A DNA stretch of 27,137 nucleotides from the NCBI GenBank assembly GCA_004554085.1, contig SFNY01000042.1, positions 1 to 27,137 of the forward strand, written 5' to 3'. The DNA is from Clostridiales bacterium (GTDB lineage: Bacteria; Bacillota; Clostridia; Christensenellales; Aristaeellaceae). How positions within the stretch are numbered: the stretch's first letter is position 1; every line of letters begins with the position of its first letter. The notes under the pieces are model-generated. The model saw only the letters and a list, made by a program, of their open reading frames with translations. It searched no databases and was not told the origin of the DNA. A program made the position numbers and the translations under genes. Of the stretch, positions 1 to 6,300 are shown piece by piece.

Positions 1-714
1 GAAGCCATCATCCCGGAGGATGTGTTCGATATGGTGCAGCGGGAGATTTCGATGCGGAAGCCCGGCCCCAACCGGCACAGCGGCGTCCGGGTTTTCTCCA
101 GCACCATTTACTGCGGTGAATGCGGCGGCATGTACGGCTCCAAGGTGTGGCATTCCAATGACAAGTATCGCCGGGTAGTCTGGCGATGCAACAGGAAATA
201 CGATGGCGATCAGCCCTGCGGCACACCCCATTTCGATGAGGAAACGCTGAAGCAGCTGTTCCTCTCCGCGCTGAACAAGCTGGTCGGGAAGCGCAACGAG
301 ATCAGGGACAGCTTTGACGCCATTCGCAGCACGGTGTTCGACACGGATGCGCTGGAAGCAGAGCTGGCGCAGGTCGAAGCAGAGATGAGTATCGCCGCAG
401 AACAGGTCGCCCGAAGCATCCGCGAGAACGCCATGGTCGCGCTTGACCAGTCTGCCTACTGGGCTAAGCATGACGCCCTTTGCGACCGCTACGAAAGCCT
501 TAAGGCGCGCTGCGCAGAACTGAAAGAAACCATCTCCGACAAGCAGACCCGGCTGGCTGCCATTGATGATTTTCTGAGAACGCTCATGAAGCAGGAGGCG
601 CTGCCCACAGCCTTCGACCCGATGACCTACCACATCCTTGTCGAACGGATGACGGTCTATGGCAAAGACAAGGTTATTGTCCACTTCCGAAACGGCATGG
701 AAATCGAAGCCTGA
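1..714 (+). CDS. Large serine recombinase, C-terminal part (5' end outside window)
   Basis: The reading frame is open from base 1 and ends at TGA 712-714, so only the C-terminal 237 residues are visible. The start of the visible part (EAIIPEDVFDMVQ) is typical of the end of the recombinase domain. It is followed by a zinc beta-ribbon with cysteine pairs in CGECGG and the later WRCNRKY...QPCGTPHFD, and then by a long helical, coiled-coil-like stretch with the AELAQVEAEM and CAELKETISDKQTRLAAID segments. Together these are the usual C-terminal half of large serine integrases of conjugative and mobilisable elements in Clostridia. The catalytic resolvase domain must lie upstream of base 1; it is not missing as far as can be told. 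Such enzymes integrate and excise elements at short att sites, usually next to the recombinase gene, which fits the broken MATE gene downstream. Confidence 0.9.
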   Translation, partial: EAIIPEDVFDMVQREISMRKPGPNRHSGVRVFSSTIYCGECGGMYGSKVWHSNDKYRRVVWRCNRKYDGDQPCGTPHFDEETLKQLFLSALNKLVGKRNEIRDSFDAIRSTVFDTDALEAELAQVEAEMSIAAEQVARSIRENAMVALDQSAYWAKHDALCDRYESLKARCAELKETISDKQTRLAAIDDFLRTLMKQEALPTAFDPMTYHILVERMTVYGKDKVIVHFRNGMEIEA

Positions 715-721
715 TGCACCG

Positions 722-750
722 CTCCCGCTGACAAACCGGCGGGAGTTTTT
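722..750 (+). terminator. Rho-independent terminator after the recombinase
   Basis: Seven base pairs (CTCCCGC 722-728 with GCGGGAG 739-745) are followed by TTTTTCTT. The 25 bases 721-745 recur at 1630-1654 with one difference. Confidence 0.85.
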
Positions 751-805
751 CTTGTTGAAGGAAAGAAGTCTGCCTCTGCAGAAATAATAGGTTTGAGGTG
801 ATACT

Positions 806-1624
806 ATGAATTATGATATTCAATCGGTCGATCATGCTTCTGAATTCCTTACTGCAGTAACAGGTGATACACTGGAGGCACTACTGCAGAGCTGGTTTAT
901 TTGTGGTGAAGATATTGACAAGTTTATCAAACTGTATTCAACACAAATAGCGAACTGGGATATCGAAACTACTGATTTCGTAATAAAGCACGTGACATCC
1001 TCTTGTTGTGAACTGAAGGATATTAGGGTCCATGGTATCTTATACCTTCCTGATGTGATTAAAGCAGATACATTTCTAAGCAGACTACTTAATAAAGCTG
1101 ATTTTGTCATTGATGTAGATGCACACAAACTAAATACAGCTGGACAAGAATACGAGCTTGATTGGGATGCTTTACATGAGCAACCTTGGTCCGCGTTGTT
1201 TAGAGAAGAATTGATCCAGATTAGCCGCACCTTATATCATGACTATACAAGTACGTTCCTTCATTGTGCCAACCCATTTGCATATGGAAACGGGCTTGGA
1301 AGGCATCCAGAATTCATGGATTATTTCGCACGAATTCCCCCTAACGGGAAAAAGATTATGCAGTACTGGGACACACATAGTAAAGGATTCCTTATTACAG
1401 CGAAAGTCCCGTTCAGCAAAGCAAGCCATGTTTCATTTGATATTGAGAAAGAAACAGTGTTCATTGAGGATGCAAACAATGGATATAAACGTTGTAAAAA
1501 ATATTTAATTCAAAAGGCTTGCGAAATTGCTTTGCAGGATTATGACAGTGAATGCTATCTCTTTTTAAAGCACAACACCAGGATTCCACCGAATGATTTT
1601 ATCAGGATTGAGGAACAGCCATAA
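806..1624 (+). CDS. AT-rich cargo protein of unknown function (272 aa)
   Basis: An ATG at 806 follows a GAGGTG ribosome binding site; the gene ends in TAA at 1622-1624. I do not recognise the family. The product looks cytosolic: no signal peptide and no clear membrane segment. Acidic and aromatic residues are common, and it ends in a hydrophilic tail. The middle carries PWSALFREELIQISRTLYHD and YGNGLGRHPEFMDYFARIP, which look like a folded core. Base composition is clearly more AT-rich than the recombinase before it and the chromosome after it, which suggests separate acquisition. It sits between two nearly identical terminators at the end of an integrated element, a usual place for cargo genes, including defence or regulatory genes, but nothing in the sequence says which. 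The gene call itself is firm; the function is open. Confidence 0.85.
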   Translation: MNYDIQSVDHASEFLTAVTGDTLEALLQSWFICGEDIDKFIKLYSTQIANWDIETTDFVIKHVTSSCCELKDIRVHGILYLPDVIKADTFLSRLLNKADFVIDVDAHKLNTAGQEYELDWDALHEQPWSALFREELIQISRTLYHDYTSTFLHCANPFAYGNGLGRHPEFMDYFARIPPNGKKIMQYWDTHSKGFLITAKVPFSKASHVSFDIEKETVFIEDANNGYKRCKKYLIQKACEIALQDYDSECYLFLKHNTRIPPNDFIRIEEQP

Positions 1625-1625
1625 T

Positions 1626-1662
1626 AATAGCTCCCGCTGGCAAACCGGCGGGAGCTATTTTA
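1626..1662 (+). terminator. Strong terminator after the cargo gene (possibly bidirectional)
   Basis: AATAGCTCCCGC (1626-1637) pairs with GCGGGAGCTATT (1648-1659), and the pairing can continue inward (T-G, G-C, G-C) to leave the loop CAAA. Its core is a 24-of-25 match to the terminator at 721-745, though the outer stem is longer here. An A-rich left flank and a T-rich right flank would let it act in both directions. Confidence 0.85.
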
Positions 1663-1689
1663 CGCCCAACAACAAGAAAAGCGTAGCTA

Positions 1690-1737
1690 TTTTGCTACCA
1701 ATTTCTTATTCATCTGCTACCAGTTTTGCTACCAATT
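1690..1737. repeat. Short direct repeats at the element end (GCTACCA x3)
   Basis: TTTTGCTACCAATT occurs at 1690-1703 and again, identical, at 1724-1737. A third GCTACCA lies between them at 1716-1722. The cluster sits between the cargo terminator and the broken MATE gene, where an element end would be expected. It may be a recombinase or accessory-factor binding array, or simply element-end sequence; the att core itself cannot be fixed from one end. Confidence 0.6.
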
Positions 1738-1739
1738 CA

Positions 1740-2045
1740 TCAGGCTGCAGGAGCCTGTATCATTTTCGCTAACATGATTTCCTGCTTCGCCAAAAGACGG
1801 GAGATCACGCTCCCCGCGCCGTGGCCCAGCATGAAGCCGATGGCCTGCAGCACCGTCATCAGCGTGAACACCACGCCCACCGCGCCGCTGGCGCTCACCC
1901 CCAGCGAGCCCACGAAGTAGGTGTCGGCCAGGTTGTAGATGTTCGAGATGAGCATGCTGATGATCGTTGGCACGGAAAGCGAGACGATCAGGCGCTCCAC
2001 CGGGGTTCGGGTCATCCTCTGATAGTGCAACTCCGCCTGCGTCAT
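1740..2045 (-). pseudogene. MATE-family efflux transporter, 5' fragment cut by element insertion
   Basis: The frame begins at ATG 2043-2045 behind a GGAGGGG site and encodes 101 residues, against roughly 450 in a complete MATE protein. The N-terminus is characteristic: RMTRTPVERLIVSLSVPTI, then ISNIYNLADTYFVGSLG and GHGAGSVISRLL. After about residue 85 (LLAKQE) the sequence no longer looks like MATE and stops at 1740-1742, just beside the GCTACCA repeats. The simplest reading is that the serine-recombinase element integrated here, leaving the rest of the gene beyond the other end of the element, outside the window. A possible minus-strand -10 (TATAAT, complement of 2078-2083) lies upstream but has no good -35. 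The stub is probably non-functional. Confidence 0.8.
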
Positions 2046-2117
2046 GGCCGGTCCCCTCCGTACAGATTCGATATCTTATTATAGAAGCGAAGCTGTTAAT
2101 TCCTCTAGCACATAAAA

Positions 2118-2147
2118 AAACTGACCTGCCGGATGGCGGGTCAGTTT
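2118..2147 (-). terminator. Terminator of the GtrA / secreted-protein operon
   Basis: AAACTGACCTGCC (2118-2130) pairs with GGCGGGTCAGTTT (2135-2147) across a GGAT loop (one wobble pair). Read on the minus strand it ends in a run of T, just after the stop codon at 2164. Confidence 0.9.
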
Positions 2148-2163
2148 CATGAGGGCGTCCGGC

Positions 2164-2769
2164 TTACAGCACCGTGAAGGCGCCGATGATGCGCGCGGCG
2201 ATGACCATGAAGTCCGAATCGGACTGGGGCGTGAACACGAAGTTCAGCACTCGGTCGTTCAGCAGCGCGGCGCAGCAGCTCACATCCTCGTCGGTGAGGT
2301 CGTAGACGACGAACTGCGTGCCGTTGAATTCGTACACGCCGGAGGTCTGGGGCTGGGCGGTCTCCCGGATCAGCGCACAGAGCGCGTCGATATCGGCGCA
2401 GTCAGTGATCCAGCTCTGGATGTAGAGCCAGCGATTTGCGGCCGCGTCGCTCAGGCAGTACAGCACGCCGCTCTGGGCCATCTCGTCGCTGACCTCGTAG
2501 TGCAGCCAGTCGGCGGGCAGCTCCAGCGAAAAGCCGTCCTCAAAGGCGAGGGTCAGGTAGGTCGGCTCTGCGGCAGGCACCTTCTCCGAAGCCTCGGTGG
2601 CTTCGGGGGTTTCCTCAGCGTCCGCAGTGATGACCTGCGCCGGGGCAAAGGCGTTGTCAGGTTCCGTTGAAACCGTGGCGGTGGATTCGGCAGTGACGCT
2701 CGCCTCCTGGGCCAGCGCGCCGCAGCACAGCAGCGTCAACGCCAGCAGCGCACAGATGAATTGCTTCAT
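2164..2769 (-). CDS. Secreted protein of unknown function (201 aa)
   Basis: The first 20 residues (MKQFICALLALTLLCCGALA) form a signal peptide with an ALA-Q cleavage site; the LLCC stretch is not a convincing lipobox. A Thr/Glu/Ala/Pro-rich linker covers roughly residues 22-70. A compact domain follows, beginning YLTLAFEDGFSLELPADWLHY and ending in a hydrophobic IIGAFTVL. The 'F..GFSLELPADW' opening resembles secreted domains seen in Gram-positive surface proteins that start with a conserved LP.DW, but I cannot name a family. AAGGAG lies seven bases before ATG 2767-2769. The gene follows the GtrA gene by 33 bases on the same strand and shares its promoter and terminator, so the pair probably forms one transcript. 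Confidence 0.8.
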   Translation of the reverse strand: MKQFICALLALTLLCCGALAQEASVTAESTATVSTEPDNAFAPAQVITADAEETPEATEASEKVPAAEPTYLTLAFEDGFSLELPADWLHYEVSDEMAQSGVLYCLSDAAANRWLYIQSWITDCADIDALCALIRETAQPQTSGVYEFNGTQFVVYDLTDEDVSCCAALLNDRVLNFVFTPQSDSDFMVIAARIIGAFTVL

Positions 2770-2802
2770 AGAATTGCTCCTTGTCTGAGATGGATCTGCT
2801 CC

Positions 2803-3264
2803 TCAGGAGTCCCTCCGGCGGAAGATCCAGAATTTGCTTGCAAAGTAGTTGAGAATCACGACGATGACGTTGGAGAGCAGCTTGGCGATCAGGTGGTTCA
2901 TGCCCAGCAGCAGCACGCAGCCCTCCACAAACACCACGTCGAAGCCCAGGGACAGCAGGCGCGCGGTCACGAAGCCCGGCACCTCCCGGCGCAGCACCTC
3001 CCGCGTCCAGTCCGGGCTGCGGAACACGTACTTCTTGTTGGCCCAGAACGCGAACGCCACAGACAGCACCCACGCCAGGATGTTTGCCACCAGAATCAGC
3101 GTGGGGTGATCCGGTGCGCCGCCGGTGATGGCGGCCCAGCCCTGGGTGATGCCGGCGTAGACGCCGTAGTTGATCGCGGTGGTCAGTACCCCGGCCACGC
3201 AGTAGACGAAGAGCTCACGAAAGCGGTCGCTCCGCAGAAAATCCTTCAAACGATTCATATGCAT
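2803..3264 (-). CDS. GtrA-family membrane protein (153 aa)
   Basis: The protein is the usual length for GtrA (about 120-160 aa) with four membrane segments: around residues 17-35, 57-75, 100-120 and 127-145. The family hallmarks are present: FVYCVAGVLTTAINYGVY at the start, then LSVAFAFWANKKYVFRS, and the closing NYFASKFWIFRRR. GtrA proteins are thought to flip undecaprenyl-phosphate-linked sugars or otherwise support cell-surface glycosylation; no glycosyltransferase sits next to it, so the substrate is unknown. Two in-frame ATGs (3262-3264 and 3256-3258) are close together; either is possible, and the first is used here. A strong minus-strand promoter lies just upstream. The secreted protein gene downstream is probably co-transcribed. 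Confidence 0.9.
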   Translation of the reverse strand: MHMNRLKDFLRSDRFRELFVYCVAGVLTTAINYGVYAGITQGWAAITGGAPDHPTLILVANILAWVLSVAFAFWANKKYVFRSPDWTREVLRREVPGFVTARLLSLGFDVVFVEGCVLLLGMNHLIAKLLSNVIVVILNYFASKFWIFRRRDS

Positions 3265-3287
3265 ACTTCTCTCATTTAATCCCTTTC

Positions 3288-3316
3288 ATTATAGCATCGG
3301 CGGCGGGTGCGGTCAA
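3288..3316 (-). promoter_or_regulatory. Sigma-A promoter for gtrA-like operon
   Basis: On the minus strand TTGACC (complement of 3311-3316) and TATAAT (complement of 3288-3293) are separated by exactly 17 bases, about 24 bases before the GtrA start. Confidence 0.85.
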
Positions 3317-3406
3317 CGTCTTCGCTGATTTGTCAGGATTGCGTCATTTTTCCCGGCCCGAACGCCGTTTAGGAATTGTTCATTCTTTTATAACCTATAA
3401 AACCTA

Positions 3407-3434
3407 TTGACTAAATGGAATGATGTGCTATAAT
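3407..3434 (+). promoter_or_regulatory. Sigma-A promoter for the DUF2318 / HMA-cupredoxin operon
   Basis: TTGACT (3407-3412) and TATAAT (3429-3434) are separated by 16 bases, and TGC before the -10 gives an extended -10. The leader to ATG 3510 is about 70 bases and includes a small ACCC/GGGT hairpin around 3478-3492. No operator was recognised. Confidence 0.85.
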
Positions 3435-3509
3435 ACCTCTATCGGGTATGGAAAAACATTGGGAATTTGTGTGACCGACCCCTTTTTAGGGTAAAAAGAG
3501 GGAAAGAAA

Positions 3510-4070
3510 ATGAACAGAAAGATTGTAAAGCTGATTGCATTGCTGTGTGCACTGATTCTGACGCTTGCGGCCTGCAGCGGCAAAACGCCTGCGGCCACCG
3601 AGGCACCGGCCACGGAAGCTTCGGCCACCGAGGCTCCGGCAGCGGCGACTGAGGCGCCTGCCGCGGAAGTGGTTGCGCAGGCGGAGACTGCGGAGGAGAC
3701 TGCGGCGGTCGATGGTCTGACAATTCCGCTGTCCTCCCTGACGGAGCAGCCGCTGTTCGTCGACTGGAAGCAGGATGGCACGGCCATGCAGCTGATCGCG
3801 CTGATCGACGGCGAAGGCGCGCCGCAGCTGGCCTACAACACCTGCCAGGTGTGTGCGGGCTCGCCCTACGCCTACTTTGAATATCAGAACGGCGTTCTGG
3901 TGTGCCAGAACTGCGGCAACCGCTTCGCGCTGAGCGCGGTGGGCAAGGCGTCCGGCGGCTGCAATCCGAAGCCGGTGACAGGCTATGAAAATGACGGCGC
4001 GCAGCTCGTCGTTCCAGAGGAAGTGCTTGCACAGGCGGCGCCCTCCTTCAAGAACTGGAAGGCGTTTTAA
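3510..4070 (+). CDS. DUF2318-type cysteine-rich lipoprotein (186 aa)
   Basis: The signal peptide ends in a lipobox (LAAC, Cys22), so the protein should be anchored on the outer face of the membrane. An Ala/Thr/Glu/Pro-rich linker spans roughly residues 25-68. The folded domain carries CQVC (Cys112, Cys115), then VCQNCGNRF (Cys132, Cys135) and GGCNPKP (Cys151). This order matches DUF2318, a predicted Fe-S or metal-binding domain found beside iron and copper uptake systems. A GAGGGAAAG site precedes ATG 3510. The next gene begins two bases after this stop, so the two are translated together and the products probably act as one extracytoplasmic metal or redox unit. The metal bound is not shown by the sequence. 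Confidence 0.88.
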   Translation: MNRKIVKLIALLCALILTLAACSGKTPAATEAPATEASATEAPAAATEAPAAEVVAQAETAEETAAVDGLTIPLSSLTEQPLFVDWKQDGTAMQLIALIDGEGAPQLAYNTCQVCAGSPYAYFEYQNGVLVCQNCGNRFALSAVGKASGGCNPKPVTGYENDGAQLVVPEEVLAQAAPSFKNWKAF

Positions 4071-4072
4071 AG

Positions 4073-5449
4073 ATGAGTTACATTCGCAAGACCTGGCAGG
4101 TGGAGGGCATGCACTGCGTGCACTGTGAAGCCGCCGTCGCAGGTGCGGTTCGGTCGCTGCGTGGACTGAAGGACGTGCGCGTCAGCTATCGCAAGGGCAC
4201 GATGACGGCGCTGTGGGATGCGGACATGCTGCCGTTTGAACGGATCGCCGCGCGGATTGCGGACGCGGGCTACACCCTCGTTGCCGAAAAGAAGCGCCGC
4301 TCTCTGTGGAAGGACGCGATTCAGCTGGTTCTGCTGCTGCTGGCGCTGGCGGCCATCTATTGGGTCATGACCTGCACGGTGGTGGCCGACTGGATGAGCG
4401 CGTTCCCGGTGGCGCGCGCGGGCATGAGCCTGGGCATGCTGCTGGCGCTGGGAGCGATGACCTCGCTGCACTGCGTGGCCATGTGCGGCGGCATCAACAT
4501 CGCCCAGAGCGCGAACGCCGCGCAGAAGGGGCGAAAGCCCGCGCGGGCAAACCTGATGTACAACCTGGGCCGCGTGATCTCCTACACGCTGATCGGCGGC
4601 GTCGTGGGCGCGCTGGGCATGGCCATCAGCATCAGCAGCACCGCCAAGGCCTGCATTCAGATCGCTGCGGCGGCCTTTATGCTCATCATGGCGCTGAACC
4701 TGCTGGGAGGCTTTGTCTGGCTGCGGCGCTTCACCATCAGCATGCCCAAGAGCCTGAGCCAGCGCATCCTGGGTAGGAGCGCGGGCCACTCCTCCTTCAT
4801 CATCGGCCTGGCCAACGGCCTGATGCCCTGCGGCCCGCTGCAGTCCATGCAGCTCTACGCCCTCTCCACCGGCAGCTGGTGGATGGGCGCGCTGTCCATG
4901 CTGTGCTTCAGCCTGGGCACCGTGCCGCTGATGCTGTGCATCGGCCTGATCGGCGGCAGGCTGAATCAGAAGTTCGCCCGGCCCATGCGCATCGTCTCGG
5001 CGGTTCTGGTAGTGCTGATGGGCATGAGCATGCTCGCAAGCGGCCTTGCGCTGGCGGGCGTTGGCGTGGCTGCGGTTCCCATGGGCGAGGACGGCTATGC
5101 CGTGGTGCGCGACGGCGTGCAGTACGTCTACTCCGAGGTCGACTACGGCAGCTATCCGGTGATCACCGTGCAGGCCGGGATCCCCGTGGAGTGGACGATC
5201 CATGCCGACGAAAGCAAGCTCACCGGCTGCAACAACGAGATCATCGTGCCCGCCTACAACCTGGACGTCCCGCTTCAGGCCGGAGAAAATCTGGTGGAAT
5301 TCACGCCAACCCAGACTGGCGTGGTTCCCTACACCTGCTGGATGGGCATGATCCGCAGCAGCATCTATGTGGTGGATGATCTGAGCGATGCGGAACCTGT
5401 GGAGGAGGCCAGCCCGGCTCCGGCGTATGTGCCTGCCTGCTGCATGTAA
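4073..5449 (+). CDS. HMA / SafE-like membrane / cupredoxin fusion, probable copper handling (458 aa)
   Basis: Three parts are visible. Residues 1-70 form a heavy-metal-associated domain with GMHCVHC (12-18), the copper-binding loop of copper chaperones. Residues about 78-335 are a polytopic membrane domain of the SafE/UreH-like kind, with MCGG (137-140) and LMPCGPLQS (Cys253). Residues about 340-440 are a cupredoxin-like domain with TGCNNE (Cys386) and YTCWMGM (Cys422, Met424, Met426). No His follows Cys422, so the site is not a standard blue-copper one. The protein ends PACCM, another possible thiol/thioether site. A cytosolic metal domain, a membrane path and an outside cupredoxin in one chain suggest copper transfer across the membrane, together with the DUF2318 lipoprotein encoded two bases upstream. 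Role inferred; direction unknown. Confidence 0.88.
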   Translation: MSYIRKTWQVEGMHCVHCEAAVAGAVRSLRGLKDVRVSYRKGTMTALWDADMLPFERIAARIADAGYTLVAEKKRRSLWKDAIQLVLLLLALAAIYWVMTCTVVADWMSAFPVARAGMSLGMLLALGAMTSLHCVAMCGGINIAQSANAAQKGRKPARANLMYNLGRVISYTLIGGVVGALGMAISISSTAKACIQIAAAAFMLIMALNLLGGFVWLRRFTISMPKSLSQRILGRSAGHSSFIIGLANGLMPCGPLQSMQLYALSTGSWWMGALSMLCFSLGTVPLMLCIGLIGGRLNQKFARPMRIVSAVLVVLMGMSMLASGLALAGVGVAAVPMGEDGYAVVRDGVQYVYSEVDYGSYPVITVQAGIPVEWTIHADESKLTGCNNEIIVPAYNLDVPLQAGENLVEFTPTQTGVVPYTCWMGMIRSSIYVVDDLSDAEPVEEASPAPAYVPACCM

Positions 5450-5455
5450 ATATGC

Positions 5456-5477
5456 GGCGGGGTGAGGGCACCCCGCC
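5456..5477. repeat. Perfect hairpin opening the repeat array
   Basis: GGCGGGGTG (5456-5464) pairs with CACCCCGCC (5469-5477) around an AGGG loop, seven bases after the stop of the cupredoxin fusion. No T-run follows, so it is not a classical terminator. Its right arm is the first bases of repeat unit 1. Confidence 0.7.
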
Positions 5478-6300
5478 CTACGGTACAGAGCGAATCCGAG
5501 CAGTATTTTCAAAACCAGATGCAAGAAATCCAGTCCATTCTTGTCGTACTGGATTTCGGGTAAAAACAGGTATAACAATCGGAAAGAAACATAGAGTCCC
5601 TATCCCTCTGATCTATGGGGATAGGGACTCGTTCGCTTAAACCGCGCCAGCGATGCGCCAGCGGCGGCTCGCCGCGGCACCCCGCCCTACGGCACAGAAC
5701 GAATCCGGGAAGTATTTTCAAAACCGGACGCAAGAAATCCAGTTCATTCTTGTCGGACTGGATTTCGGGTAAAAACAGGCATATCAATCAGAAAGAAACA
5801 TAGAGTCCCTATCCCTCTGATCTATGGGGATAGGGACTCGTTTGCTTAAACCGCGCCAGCGATGAGCCAGCGGCGGCTCGCCGCGGCACCCCGCCCTATG
5901 GCACAGAGCGAATCCGAGCAGTATTTTCAAAACCAAACGCAAGAAATCCAGTTCATTCTTGTCGGACTGGATTTCGGGTAAAAACAGGCATATCAATCGG
6001 AAAGAAACATAGAGTCCCTATCCCTCTGATCTATGGGGATAGGGACTCGTTTGCTTAAACCGCGCCAGCGATGCGCCAGCGGCGGCTCGCCGCGGCACCC
6101 CGCCCTATGGCACAGAGCGAATCCGAGCAGTATTTTCAAAACCAGACGCAAGAAATCCAGTTCATTCTTGCCGGACTGGATTTCGGGTGAATACAGACAT
6201 TGTTATCGGACAGAAACACAGAATCCCTGCCCCTTGAACCAGTGGGGGCAGGGATTCGTTCAATTAAACACGGCAGTATGTGCCAGCGGCGGCTCGCCGC
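5469..6300. repeat. Array of four tandem 209-bp units with two conserved hairpins each
   Basis: Units start at 5469, 5678, 5887 and 6096, an exact 209-base period. Each unit has a first stem GAAATCCAGT / ACTGGATTTC (5525-5557, 5734-5766, 5943-5975, 6152-6184) and a second, 13-bp stem (5594-5630, 5803-5839, 6012-6048, 6221-6257), followed by a GGCGGCTCGCC palindrome. Units 1-3 are nearly identical by eye; the second half of unit 4 is diverged. The period is not a multiple of three and the frames across it drift, so it is not coding. Read on the minus strand each large hairpin is followed by a T-rich stretch (TATGTTTCTTTCC), so the units may terminate the minus-strand kinase operon. They lie between convergent operons, as REP/BIME-like elements often do. 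Confidence 0.9.
6221..6257. other. Unit-4 hairpin with compensatory base changes
   Basis: In units 1-3 the stem is GAGTCCCTATCCC with GGGATAGGGACTC. Here it is GAATCCCTGCCCC (6221-6233) with GGGGCAGGGATTC (6245-6257). Changes on the left arm are matched on the right arm, so pairing is kept, with the same 11-base loop length but a different loop sequence. Confidence 0.85.

Noticed and set aside
1..714. Recombinase as a truncated pseudogene
   Set aside because: The frame is open at base 1 and intact to its stop. The missing catalytic domain is explained by the window edge.
4067..5578. Long minus-strand frame (503 codons) across the cupredoxin fusion gene
   Set aside because: His/Ala/Gln/Asp-rich translation without domains, the mirror of a high-GC coding gene. 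The plus-strand protein has clear domains.
5469..6300. CRISPR array
   Set aside because: Units are 209 bases, repeated along their whole length, with no short repeats and unique spacers and no cas genes.
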